From Teichococcus aerophilus (GTDB lineage: Bacteria; Pseudomonadota; Alphaproteobacteria; Acetobacterales; Acetobacteraceae): a stretch of 64,000 bases of DNA. Positions 27,501 through 36,053 of the stretch are shown piece after piece; within the stretch, counting starts at the first letter, position 1; every line of letters starts with the position of its first letter. The position numbers and the translations under genes are program-made. A model generated the notes under the pieces. The model was given only the letters and a program-made list of their open reading frames with translations, ran no database searches and had not been told where the DNA came from. The DNA lies in NCBI RefSeq assembly GCF_014490485.1, contig NZ_JACTVA010000002.1:124001-188000 (forward strand), in the 5' to 3' direction.

Positions 27501-30500
27501 CTGCCAGAAGCCGGCGAGGTCAATGGTCGAGATCGGGGTATCCGCATCGTTGGTGATCAGGCGCAGGGAGCCCTGGAACACCGTCGAGGTCGCATCGACA
27601 TTGGTGGTCGGCGGCGTGTAGGCCGCACGGTTGAACTGCACCACCACGTCAATCGACTGCCCCGGTGCCAGCACGAGGCCCTGGAAGACCGACGGGTTGG
27701 CCAGCACGAACGGACCGTCGAGGTCTGCCGCCAGGAAGGACAGCGGCTCGGTGCCCGTGTTGGAGATGCGGACCGTACCGCTCTCCTTGAAGTCGCGCGC
27801 CACGGCGGCCGGGTTCACCGCGTCCGGATCTTCCAGATAGCTGAAGTGCAGGCGGTTGTCGAAGAAGCCCGGGTCCATGCTCTGGATGGCGATGTCCGCA
27901 TTCGCGTTGCTGGGCATCGGCCGCAGGTCGAGATAATCCAGCGAGCTGGCACCAGGGGCGTTGGAGACGACGCGCAGCTGGTACTGCTCGCCGGCTTCCA
28001 GCTGCAGGTAGGTCGAGCTCTCGCCGATCGTGCCCGCGCCGGGGAAGGCGAGGGATTCGACGATCACGCCGTTCAGGTACAGCGTCAGCCCCTGGCCGTT
28101 CGGCGCACCGGCATTCGCGGCCAGGTCGATGACGTAGGCGCCATCCTGGTTGACGGTGAAGTAGAACTCGACGGCCTGGCTGTTGAGGACGCGCGTGGAC
28201 TGGTCTGCCGTCTGCTCCAGCTCCATCCGCGTATCGCCGCTGACCTCGACATAGTCCGGCACGAACGGCCCGGATGCCGCGGTGTTGGTGATGCGCAGCT
28301 GGTCGATATTCGGGCCGACCGCGTTGGGCGCGGTAATGGTGATGGTGTTGGCGCCGGCCAGCAGGTTCACCAGCGTGGTCTGGAACTGCCACTGGTCCTC
28401 AGCTGCGTTGCTGAAGCCCTGGAAGTTGACGGTGCCGAGGCTGACGCCATTGACCGTCAGCGCCAGCGGCCGATCCGTCTTGGTCGCGGCCAAGGCGTAG
28501 CGGAAGGCGATCTCGAAGGCGCCGGCCTGGGCCGCGTTGACGGTCCAGGTGATGGACTGGTTGCCGGTGCCGTCGAAGTCGACATAGCCGCTGCCCTCCT
28601 GGTTGCGGTCATCCGTCGCGATGACGGCGCCGACCAGGGTGGCTGCCTCGGCCTCGTAGTAGGTGTAGGTCGGGTTGGGCTGCGACGCCTGCGGGGCCAT
28701 GACCTCGATCTGGTCGATATTCGGACCCGTGGCCGTGGTGGCGCGCAAGGTGACGGTGTTCAGGCCGGAGACGAGGTTGGCTGGGATCTCGATGACCTGC
28801 CAGGTGCTCCAGGCCGCGTCGCCGGTCACGCCCGCGGGCGGGCTGAAGCCGAAGATGCCGATACTGGCGCCGTTGACCAGCACGTCCAGCGGACGGTCCG
28901 CCGTACCACCGTTGCCGTAGCGGATCTTGATGGCACCAAGGCCTGCCTGGCCGGTCGGCACCTGGAAGCTGAAGGTGACCGTGTCGTTGGCCACGGCGCC
29001 GAAATCGGCATAGCCGCCGCCGACGCCGTCATTGTTGTTGGTATTGCCGTCCAGGCCGAAGGCGCCGGGACGCAGGCCGTTGACGAGGCCGGTGGTGCCG
29101 GTCTCCGGGTTGGCTTCAGTGCGGATCCTGATCTCCGCCGAGGCGCCGGTGGAGACGGTGACGGAGGTGCCGTCAGCCGGGGTGTTGTCCTCGGCCTGGA
29201 TGGTCACCAGGGAGACGAGGCCGACCGGGTTCTGGCCCGGGGTAAAGGTCGCGGTGGTCGTGGCACGGTTCTGCGCGTCGTCCGTCACCTCGAGCAACAC
29301 GGTGACGTTGCCGCTCAGGCTGCTGGCGTCCAGGGTGAAGCGCTTCTGGGCGTCCAGGGTGATGGTCTGCGGCGCGCCGCCGTTCAGGCTGACACGCAGG
29401 GCCGTGATGTCATCATCCAGGCCGGTGACGGCGAAGATGACGTTTTCGGGGTCCGCGGCAGTGACCAGAGTGATCTTCAGGTCGCCGCCCTGGTCGGCCG
29501 TGGTGTCCTGCGTCACGCCGCCGGGGGCGGGGGTCAGCAGGATCAGCTGGCTGGCGCCGGTGCCGCGGTTCAGCGTCATCAGGTAGAGCTGGCCGGTCAC
29601 CGGGTTCTCGATGATGTCCAGCGGATCGATGTAGTCGTCGATGATGGAGCCGTCGGGCCGGCGCAGCACGTCGTCGCCGATGACCTTGCCCTGTGCGTCC
29701 ACCAGCAGTGCCCGGACGTTATCGCCCGAGGAGAACTGCGCGAACAGGATGGCACCCTTCAGGTTGGTGCCGAAGGCGGTGCCCTTGTACTCGATCGCGC
29801 CGTTGGGGGACTGGTTGTAGCCCAGGCTGTAGATCAGGTTGTTGTCGTAATCGGCATCCGGCAGCACGCCGGGGTCGTAGCCATCGCTGTTGGGGTTGCC
29901 GTCCTTGCGGTCGGTCACCTCGTTCGGATCGACGCCCGCGGTCGGGTTGCCGCCATTGAGGACGTACTGGTCACGTAGCACGTTGGGGTGGCCGTAATAC
30001 TGGCCTTCCTCGACCGTGAAGAAGTAGTCGAGCTGCTTGGGCGAGTTGGTGATGACCTGGCTGCCAGCCTGGGTCGGATCATCGGGCGTCCGGCCGCCGG
30101 AGGCGGTGCCGTTGGTCGGCGCATACAGGTGGCCGTTCGAGTGCCAGACCAGGTCATAGGCGTTGCGCACGCCCGTGGCGAAGATCTTCAGCACCGCGTC
30201 GGCAGCGAACGGGTTGTAGAAGCCCGGATAGGTACCGTCATTGTTGAAGTTGCCGGCGGGGTTGACCGTCGTCGGTGCGCCGACCGGCTCGGTCCGCACG
30301 TTGTAGCCGCCCGTCGGCGCATCCCGCGACGGGTCGATCTCCAGCACCGCTGCGTTGAGCAGCCGCTCGGGGCGGTTGCCCCAGGCGCCGTCGGGGGCGC
30401 CAGCGGCGGAGTTGGAGCCCTGGGAAACGTAGAGCAGGTAGTTCGGCTCACCCGCATCGCCCGCATCCGGGTTGGCGCGGAATTCCAGGCTGTTGGTCAG

Positions 30501-33500
30501 GTGATCGCCGCCCGAACGGGGCAGGCCGTCGATATAGGTTTCCGCCGTGACGCCCTGGAAGGAGCCATTGGTGCCCAGCGTGATCTTGCTGATGCGGCCG
30601 GAGAACTCGGGCGTATCGAAGGCCTTGTTCTCGCGCGGGATGGCGTAGTTGTCGGAGATCCAGATGGTGTTGGCATCTTCGGGATCGAATACGAAGCCGA
30701 CGATCCCGCGGCGCTCCCCGCCCGGCAGCGCCAGGTAGCTGAGCGACAGGGTCTCCTGCGACGCCTTGTTGATCGTGCCATCGGCGTTCACGGCCCAGCG
30801 ATGGATCTCGCCGGTGATGGTGGCGACGTAGAGCTTGCCGTCCGGGCCGAACTCAATGGTGGTGTAGCCGCCCGCGCCATCGGCGAAGCCGTTGAGCAGG
30901 ACGTCCGTGGTGAAGGCCACCTCACGCGCCGGCTCGACCGGCGGGGCCACACCCGTGGTGAAGGTGGTGGTCAGGTCCTGCATCTGGTGCAGCGGCGCGG
31001 TGCCATCGGTGATGCTACCGAGATCCAGGACATCCTCGACCTTCAGCGTGTAGCTGGTGAACTCCTTCAGCGGCTGCAGCGGGCGGATGGTCAGGGAGTC
31101 GGCACCGCCGCTGATCTGCACGTCGATGGCGACTTCGATGCCCGTCAGGGTCTCGACGAGCTTGATGTTGTCAACGTGCGAGATGTTGGGGCCGCGATGG
31201 TCCGGGGCCTGCACGTTCACGCCGACGACGAGGCTGGAGAGCGGGTTGATGCCGGTCGGCAGGCTGCCGTCGCTACCAATCTCGATGGTCACCTGGTCGT
31301 TCAGGTAGGCGGCCACCGGGGCGGCGAAGAACGAGTAGTCCAGGTCGGCGGTGCGGCCGTCACCCGGGGTCAGGTCCGGCACGCGCTCGATCTCGAGATA
31401 CTGGATCTCGGTGTTGGTCCCGCCGATCGAGTCGATGGTCAGACGGCCATCCGTCACCTGCACGATGCGGGTGACCAGGGTGGAGCGGAAGCCGCCGCCA
31501 GCCTGCGAGCCGTCCACCGGATTGGCGGGCGTCCAGGCGGAGCCGGCCTGCTGGCCTTCCAGGCGGACGAGGTAGCTGCTGTCGAACGCACCGGCGGTGT
31601 CGCCGATCGACATCTTCACCTGGTAGGTGCCGTTGGCCAGCGCCATTTCCCAGGCCCGCGCACCGGCCGCGCCGGCGCCCGGATACTCGAAGTGGGCATA
31701 CGTCTTCTGCAGATCGGAGGCACCGCCCACCGTGCCCTTGTACCAATGCGCGTTGGCGGGCTGCGCGGCGGCGATGGTGCCATTGGCGGTGCCGTCGGCC
31801 ACGCTGGCTTCCGTCACCCAGCCATAGCTGAAGCCGTTGCCGCGGTCTCCGAAGGCAGCGCCCATATCGGCCACGAAGCCGGCTGGGGTGACATAGCCGG
31901 CGGGCAGGCCATTGCTGGCCTGGCCCGGTGCCGGCTGGAAGTTCACCTTGATGACCGGTTCGAACACCATCTGGTCACGTGGGTCGACCGGGACGGTGTC
32001 ATCACGCGTGATGGTCACGTTGTCGATGTTCGGCCCGTTAGCGACGGTGTTGGCGATGGCGATGGTGTTGGCACCAGCGCCCAGCTGCACCTCGACGGTG
32101 GCCGTGGCCCAGTTGTCCCAGCCATTCACGGTGGTACCCGGGAAATTGACCGTGGTGGTCTGGCCGCCGATCGTCAGCGTCATCGGCCGGTTGGCCTGGT
32201 CGCTGCCGCCATTCGAGTAGCGGAAGGTGAAGGTGTAGAGCCCTGCTTCCGGGGCGTTGACGACGAAGGACGCGGCATCGCCGATCTGGCCGCCCATGTC
32301 CATGTAGCCCTGGCCGGTGAAGCCGTCCCACAGACCATCGCCATTCATATCGCGTATCAGCGGAAGGTTCGGCTCAGTGTTGGCAGGCGTACGCGGCTGG
32401 GTGATCTGGGCGCCGGTCCCGGTGGTGTCGATCGGCGTGAAAGTCTCGCCTTCGATGACAACCTGGAAGGGGGTCGGCGTGTTATCATCCTGGTGGGTGA
32501 ACGTCAGCTGATCAACGTTAGGACCGCTGGTGGCGCCTGCGGGAATTGCGAGGGAGAGCGTGTTGGCACCGGCGTTCAGGGTGACTTCGACGGTCTTGGT
32601 GACCCAGGACTCCCAGCCGTTGGCATTCGCGCCGGTGCCGACGACGGGCCCCGGCACGAAGTCGACGGATGTAGCGGTGCCGCCGTTGAGGGAGAGCTCC
32701 AGCGGGCGGTTGGCAGCACCGCCATTGGCGTAGCGGATGGAGACAAGGTAGGTGCCAGCAACCGGCGCAGTGACGTTGAAGGTGATGGCATCACCAGCAT
32801 TGGCGCCGAAATCCATATAGCCGCCGCCCGTGGCGCCGGCGCGGTAGTTGCCAGTGGCATCCGGGTGGGCTGCATCGACGACGCGAGTAAAGCTGGCATC
32901 GGTGGGGACACCGGTATCCTGCACCGTGACGAGAGTGGTGTTCTCGGCCTGGATGGTGAATGGCGCGACGGGGCCGGTCGGCTGCGCGATGGTGAAGGAC
33001 GCGGCGCTGGAGGCCACGTTGCCGGCGGCGTCGGTGACGTAGACGGTCGCGGTCTTATTTCCCGGCGTTAGGGCAGAGCCGTCGAAGACGAAGTCGCCAT
33101 CGGCGTCGGGACGAGTGGTGATGTCCTGGCGCGTCACGCCGCCATCGAAACTGATCTCGATCTTAACGACGTCGGCGTCGACACCGGCGATGTTGAAGTT
33201 GATGGACGCCGCGGCAGCGCCGGAGAGCGGTGCGTCGGGGCCATCCAGGAACAGATTGCCATCCTGGTCGGCCGACGTGTCCGTCGGGATCGGGCCGGAA
33301 TTGGCGGCGGTGATCTCGATGCGGTCCAGATTCGGCCCGGTGTTCTGGCCGGGCGGGATGGCGAAGGTCAGGGTGTTGTTACCGGCGGTCAGGGTGACCG
33401 GAAGAGTCACGAAGCCCCAGACGTTGAAGCCTTGCTGCTCCGCAGGCCCGGTGCTGGGGCCGGTGTTCGGGAATGTGGTGCTGCCCGAGCTGGCGCCGTT

Positions 33501-36053
33501 GACGCCGACGACAAGCGAGCGCGTGGCAGTGCCGCTGGGGGGCTGCGACGCGTAGCGGATGTTGAGGTCGTATGTGCCGGCCTGAGCGACGAAGACCGTG
33601 TAGGTGACCGTATCGCCAGCATCGTTGCCGAAATCGAGATAGCCGGTGCCGCTGAAGCCAGGACGCAGGCCGTTGGGCAGGGACGCGTTGTTCTCAGGGT
33701 TCTGCGGATCGCGCACCATGGTGCTGGACGCATCGGCGGCAGCCACCAGTGTGATCGCGCCGGCCTCCGCCTGCAGGACGATCGGGGTGAAGGGCACCGG
33801 ATCGGCGGGCGCGACGACGATGGCGAAGGTGTCGGAGACGGAGGCATTGGCGGTGTCGGTCGCGGTGACGACGACCTGGTAGGTACCGGGCTGCGCCGGG
33901 GTGCCGGTGAAGGTGCCGGTGGCCGGGTTGAAGGTCACGCCCTGCGGCAGGCCGGAGACGGCGAGGGTCAGCGCATCGCCGTCGGCGTCGGTGAAGGTGC
34001 CGGCGGGCAGGGTGAGGGAGAAGGCGTCACCGGCCTTGGCGGCTTGGTCCTCGATGGCATCGGCGACGATGGGCGCCTGGTTCACCGGGCCGGGCGTAGC
34101 GGCTTTGAACTCGATGTAGTCGATGCGCGCCAGTTCCTTGGCGTTCGAAGTGGCACGCAGCTCGACAACCGAGTTGGGGCCGACGACGACGTCGGAGAAG
34201 GTCGCGAAGCGGAGGTTGGCGATTTCCTTGCCATTGCCGGGGGTGGCGTTGTTGAAGCTCCAGTCCCCGACCTTGACTCCATCGATCCACAGCGAGGCGG
34301 CGATGACGCCGTCATTCTCATCGATGAAGGCGATAGAGACGTCGAAGGTGCCGTTGGCGACACCGGCGGCGGCGAGGCTGGTGGAGGCAGCGCCACTGAC
34401 ATTGGTGTTCAGGCGGATGACCTGGCCGTCGGACGTGCCAGCAATGGCCTCACGCAGGAAGGCGCCGCGCTGGGTGAAGTCCTCCGCCTCGATGCGGATG
34501 GTCTGGCCCGGGGCGACATCAGCCGGTGCGACGACGATGGCGAAGGTGTCGGAGACGGAGGCGTTGGCGGTGTCGGTCGCGGTGACGACGACCTGGTAGG
34601 TGCCGGGCTGCGCCGGGGTGCCGGTGAAGGTGCCGGTGGCCGGGTTGAAGGTCACGCCCTGCGGCAGGCCGGAGACGGCGAGGGTCAGCGCATCGCCGTC
34701 GGCGTCGGTGAAGGTGCCGGCGGGCAGGGTGAGGGAGAAGGCGTCACCGGCCTTGGCGGCCTGGTCCTCGATGGCATCGGCGACGATGGGTGCCTGGTTC
34801 ACCGGGCCTGGCGCGGCCGGGGTGAACTCGATGTAGTCGATGCGGGCCAGTTCCTTGGCGTTCGAAGTGGCGCGCAGCTCGACAACCGAGTTGGGGCCGA
34901 CGACGACGTCGGAGAAGGTCGCGAAGCGGAGGTTGGCGATTTCCTTGCCATTGCCGGGGGTGGCGTTGTTGAAGCTCCAGTCCCCGACCTTGACGCCATC
35001 GATCCACAGCGAGGCGGCGATGACGCCGTCATTCTCATCGATGAAGGCGATGGAGACGTCGAAGGTGCCGTTGGCGACACCGGCGGCGGCGAGGCTGGTG
35101 GAAGCAGCGCCGCTGACATTGGTGTTCAAGCGGATGACCTGGCCGTCAGACGTGCCGGCAATGGCCTCACGCAGGAAGGCGCCGCGCTGGGTGAAGTCCT
35201 CTGCCTCGATGCGGATCGGGACGGCGGGGACGGAAGGCTGGGCGATGGTGATGGCAGCGGCGCTGGAGGCGACATGGCCGGCGGCGTCGGTGACATAGAC
35301 GGTCGCGGTGGCATTGCCGGGAGGCAGGGCGGAGCCGTCGAAGACGAAGTCGCCATCGGCTTCGACGCGCGTGGTGATGTCCTGGCGCGTCACGCCGCCG
35401 TCGAAGCTGATTTCGATCTTCACGATGTCGGCGTCGACACCGGCGATGTTGAAGTTGATGGCCGCCGCGGCTGCGGCGGAAAGCGGAGCGTCGGGGCCGT
35501 CGAGGAGCAGGTTGCCGTCCTGGTCGGCCGAGGTGTCGGGCGGGATCGGGCCACTGCCGAGCGTGGTGATCTCAAGCCGGTCGATGTTGGGGCCGGTGGT
35601 CTGGCCGGGCGGGATGGCGAAGGTGAGGGTGTTGTTGCCGGCGGCGAGGGTGACCGGGAGCGTCAGGAAGCCCCAGACATTGAAGCCCTGTTGCTCGACC
35701 GGGCCAGTGCCGGGGCCGGTGTTGGGGAAGGTGGTGCTGCCGGTGCTGGCGCCGTTGACGCCGACGACGAGCGAGCGGGTGGCGTTGCCGGCGGGCTGCG
35801 AGGCGTAGCGGATGTTGAGATCGTAAGTGCCGGCCGCGGCGACGGAGACCGTGTAGCTGACCGTATCACCGGCGTCGTTGCCGAAATCGAGGTAGCCGGT
35901 GCCGCTAAAGCCGGGGCGGAGGCCGTTGGGGAGCGTCGCGTTGCTCTCCGGGTTCTGCGGATCGCGCACCATGGTGCTGGATGCGTCGGCAGCGGCCACC
36001 AGCGTGATCGTGCCGGCTTCAGCCTGCACCACTATGGGAAGAATATCGGCCAT
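24546..36053 (-). CDS. Giant multimodular carbohydrate-binding secreted protein, likely type I substrate
   Basis: 3835 residues in one uninterrupted frame, with no N-terminal signal peptide. Approximate modules: CBM6/35-like sandwich plus Ig-like (4-277); EAEDF-type sandwich plus putative-Ig (280-509) and a near copy (519-748); second CBM plus Ig (755-1028); CBM-like at 1031-1185 and 1197-1348; malectin-like (1363-1558); Big_5-like (1578-1701); glucose/sorbosone-dehydrogenase-like propeller (1710-2175) with ATGVRNAYDLVW and DPLDIIENPVTGQLYLMT; CBM-like at 2285-2452, 2465-2588 and 2598-2713; two choice-of-anchor/hydin-like plus YDYND regions (2722-3064 and 3068-3390); a short Ca-type DANNDGVID...DTDNDG segment (about 3400); two CBM6-like modules (3438-3758). 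The acidic tail 3762-3835, ending in DILVLDEAALRDPDANPLS, resembles a type I secretion signal. No RTX GGxGxD repeats are seen. The neighbouring exporter genes support secretion. The function is unknown; polysaccharide binding, matrix or adhesion are the best guesses. Confidence 0.85.
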   Translation of the reverse strand: MADILPIVVQAEAGTITLVAAADASSTMVRDPQNPESNATLPNGLRPGFSGTGYLDFGNDAGDTVSYTVSVAAAGTYDLNIRYASQPAGNATRSLVVGVNGASTGSTTFPNTGPGTGPVEQQGFNVWGFLTLPVTLAAGNNTLTFAIPPGQTTGPNIDRLEITTLGSGPIPPDTSADQDGNLLLDGPDAPLSAAAAAAINFNIAGVDADIVKIEISFDGGVTRQDITTRVEADGDFVFDGSALPPGNATATVYVTDAAGHVASSAAAITIAQPSVPAVPIRIEAEDFTQRGAFLREAIAGTSDGQVIRLNTNVSGAASTSLAAAGVANGTFDVSIAFIDENDGVIAASLWIDGVKVGDWSFNNATPGNGKEIANLRFATFSDVVVGPNSVVELRATSNAKELARIDYIEFTPAAPGPVNQAPIVADAIEDQAAKAGDAFSLTLPAGTFTDADGDALTLAVSGLPQGVTFNPATGTFTGTPAQPGTYQVVVTATDTANASVSDTFAIVVAPADVAPGQTIRIEAEDFTQRGAFLREAIAGTSDGQVIRLNTNVSGAASTSLAAAGVANGTFDVSIAFIDENDGVIAASLWIDGVKVGDWSFNNATPGNGKEIANLRFATFSDVVVGPNSVVELRATSNAKELARIDYIEFKAATPGPVNQAPIVADAIEDQAAKAGDAFSLTLPAGTFTDADGDALTLAVSGLPQGVTFNPATGTFTGTPAQPGTYQVVVTATDTANASVSDTFAIVVAPADPVPFTPIVLQAEAGAITLVAAADASSTMVRDPQNPENNASLPNGLRPGFSGTGYLDFGNDAGDTVTYTVFVAQAGTYDLNIRYASQPPSGTATRSLVVGVNGASSGSTTFPNTGPSTGPAEQQGFNVWGFVTLPVTLTAGNNTLTFAIPPGQNTGPNLDRIEITAANSGPIPTDTSADQDGNLFLDGPDAPLSGAAAASINFNIAGVDADVVKIEISFDGGVTRQDITTRPDADGDFVFDGSALTPGNKTATVYVTDAAGNVASSAASFTIAQPTGPVAPFTIQAENTTLVTVQDTGVPTDASFTRVVDAAHPDATGNYRAGATGGGYMDFGANAGDAITFNVTAPVAGTYLVSIRYANGGAANRPLELSLNGGTATSVDFVPGPVVGTGANANGWESWVTKTVEVTLNAGANTLSLAIPAGATSGPNVDQLTFTHQDDNTPTPFQVVIEGETFTPIDTTGTGAQITQPRTPANTEPNLPLIRDMNGDGLWDGFTGQGYMDMGGQIGDAASFVVNAPEAGLYTFTFRYSNGGSDQANRPMTLTIGGQTTTVNFPGTTVNGWDNWATATVEVQLGAGANTIAIANTVANGPNIDNVTITRDDTVPVDPRDQMVFEPVIKVNFQPAPGQASNGLPAGYVTPAGFVADMGAAFGDRGNGFSYGWVTEASVADGTANGTIAAAQPANAHWYKGTVGGASDLQKTYAHFEYPGAGAAGARAWEMALANGTYQVKMSIGDTAGAFDSSYLVRLEGQQAGSAWTPANPVDGSQAGGGFRSTLVTRIVQVTDGRLTIDSIGGTNTEIQYLEIERVPDLTPGDGRTADLDYSFFAAPVAAYLNDQVTIEIGSDGSLPTGINPLSSLVVGVNVQAPDHRGPNISHVDNIKLVETLTGIEVAIDVQISGGADSLTIRPLQPLKEFTSYTLKVEDVLDLGSITDGTAPLHQMQDLTTTFTTGVAPPVEPAREVAFTTDVLLNGFADGAGGYTTIEFGPDGKLYVATITGEIHRWAVNADGTINKASQETLSLSYLALPGGERRGIVGFVFDPEDANTIWISDNYAIPRENKAFDTPEFSGRISKITLGTNGSFQGVTAETYIDGLPRSGGDHLTNSLEFRANPDAGDAGEPNYLLYVSQGSNSAAGAPDGAWGNRPERLLNAAVLEIDPSRDAPTGGYNVRTEPVGAPTTVNPAGNFNNDGTYPGFYNPFAADAVLKIFATGVRNAYDLVWHSNGHLYAPTNGTASGGRTPDDPTQAGSQVITNSPKQLDYFFTVEEGQYYGHPNVLRDQYVLNGGNPTAGVDPNEVTDRKDGNPNSDGYDPGVLPDADYDNNLIYSLGYNQSPNGAIEYKGTAFGTNLKGAILFAQFSSGDNVRALLVDAQGKVIGDDVLRRPDGSIIDDYIDPLDIIENPVTGQLYLMTLNRGTGASQLILLTPAPGGVTQDTTADQGGDLKITLVTAADPENVIFAVTGLDDDITALRVSLNGGAPQTITLDAQKRFTLDASSLSGNVTVLLEVTDDAQNRATTTATFTPGQNPVGLVSLVTIQAEDNTPADGTSVTVSTGASAEIRIRTEANPETGTTGLVNGLRPGAFGLDGNTNNNDGVGGGYADFGAVANDTVTFSFQVPTGQAGLGAIKIRYGNGGTADRPLDVLVNGASIGIFGFSPPAGVTGDAAWSTWQVIEIPANLVSGLNTVTLRATTATGPNIDQIEVMAPQASQPNPTYTYYEAEAATLVGAVIATDDRNQEGSGYVDFDGTGNQSITWTVNAAQAGAFEIAFRYALAATKTDRPLALTVNGVSLGTVNFQGFSNAAEDQWQFQTTLVNLLAGANTITITAPNAVGPNIDQLRITNTAASGPFVPDYVEVSGDTRMELEQTADQSTRVLNSQAVEFYFTVNQDGAYVIDLAANAGAPNGQGLTLYLNGVIVESLAFPGAGTIGESSTYLQLEAGEQYQLRVVSNAPGASSLDYLDLRPMPSNANADIAIQSMDPGFFDNRLHFSYLEDPDAVNPAAVARDFKESGTVRISNTGTEPLSFLAADLDGPFVLANPSVFQGLVLAPGQSIDVVVQFNRAAYTPPTTNVDATSTVFQGSLRLITNDADTPISTIDLAGFWQARDEGGQEPNINEVWKIFGFGNVIEGLSTRGGGESSILDDFDLYRPLDSTEVMSPYWRIADGYSAVKVTHIAAFHGDGGATFGIHNPGNKGQQVQLWNHGGNQNQSILPLLGNGNFATANITNSTIPDAWVGNEIFGMSIAGLSTDPRLNPNGGGTPPAGTEGIQRGYTHRVFQAVDQAGNAIPNVFLAVMDYTGINYDYNDNMILIEGITPVGFGQLLTVQGLDDAAADQRLVFTNIDNPVNASQAFRNEATFTLKNDGFVALNIASITVGDPAFQIVGTPPASIAAGASATITVRFVGIHAGTTAGADLYKSTLTIRSDDFAQGTKVIALAGLAQEFSENNSEPSVAQIVEAFGYSTDVAQGELAGGGVVETIGDEVLLPYLQRLDTGKAIEVIQIAAFLNQGNVARLGFHGLTSSQVTPLFANDDQQGQTVLPDQLVAGAGAGANVARATINQNGPFGLYISVDGRPTYASWSDPEINKIDPNFGQLVGDNQGHLIRFFKALDANGAVIEGTYIGIQDYPGAGNYDYNDHMFVIKNVKAYDPSGVQDANNDGVIDALQTDTDNDGTVNFFDTTPSPGQQAPYGGIAPSFTAGTLTVDASNYDTGGQGVAYNDNPGKDGGTTFRPNDAVETVGTQNDIGHVLPGEWIEYTINVAQSGTYKLSLMAKTPLSNATVAVSLAGGATLATVALQDGGTSFSNAPFQATAPVELSLAAGLQTIRLAFSGTPQAGSAYLLDLRSFTFDYVPTGPVQTPFGGTPIAVGTAGVVVNAALFDLGGQGVAYNDTTPNVDEGGTAGRNEGVDIVGNNSAIGWIANGEWVEYTINVAQSGTYNLSFLTALGEQTTGRAITATFEKAGAVYEAATPVPVGFSGGWTTFQQTGATQVDLEAGVQTVRLAFSGGSMDLKSFSLSAPQPALMAASVAEDDAMFLFSAAGLQQEPQDITPPDATEPAAAYQMAEVADVPMDILVLDEAALRDPDANPLS
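32970..33790 (-). repeat. Module X copy 2 (diverged)
   Basis: Encodes residues of about 755-1028 of the giant protein and is homologous to the block at 35228-36045. The offset is 2253 bp at one end and 2256 bp at the other because copy 2 has one extra codon in the ASQPPSGTATR segment. Copies differ at scattered positions throughout, so this duplication is older than the Y tandem. Confidence 0.85.
33811..34499 (-). repeat. Module Y copy 2 (near-identical tandem repeat)
   Basis: A 689-bp unit encoding residues of about 519-748: an EAEDF-type sandwich domain plus a putative-Ig domain. It repeats 717 bp away at 34528-35216 with about 20 base differences by eye, several of them clustered in the linker around 34092-34105. 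Confidence 0.93.
34528..35216 (-). repeat. Module Y copy 1 (near-identical tandem repeat)
   Basis: A 689-bp unit encoding residues of about 280-509, partner of 33811-34499. The 28-bp spacer between the units encodes the APGQ linker. Both copies keep the reading frame (717 bp is 239 codons). Confidence 0.93.
35228..36045 (-). repeat. Module X copy 1 (diverged)
   Basis: Encodes residues of about 4-277, starting right after the initiator region. With Y1, Y2 and X2 it makes an X-Y-Y-X block over the first 1028 residues. Confidence 0.85.

Noticed and set aside
26262-29978. 1238-codon open frame on the + strand, opposite the giant gene
   Set aside because: It is a shadow of the codon pattern of the giant gene; its protein is rich in Asp/Gly/Arg/Val with no domain, while the other strand reads coherent modules. 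The same applies to 29988-33071 and 33432-36140.
33811-35216. Possible CRISPR or integron array from the repeats
   Set aside because: The repeats are long, in-frame protein modules without short repeat-spacer structure.
24546-36053. RTX adhesin annotation for the giant protein
   Set aside because: I read through for GGxGxDxxx nonapeptides and found none; Gly/Asp-rich pieces such as NDAGDT belong to CBM loops.
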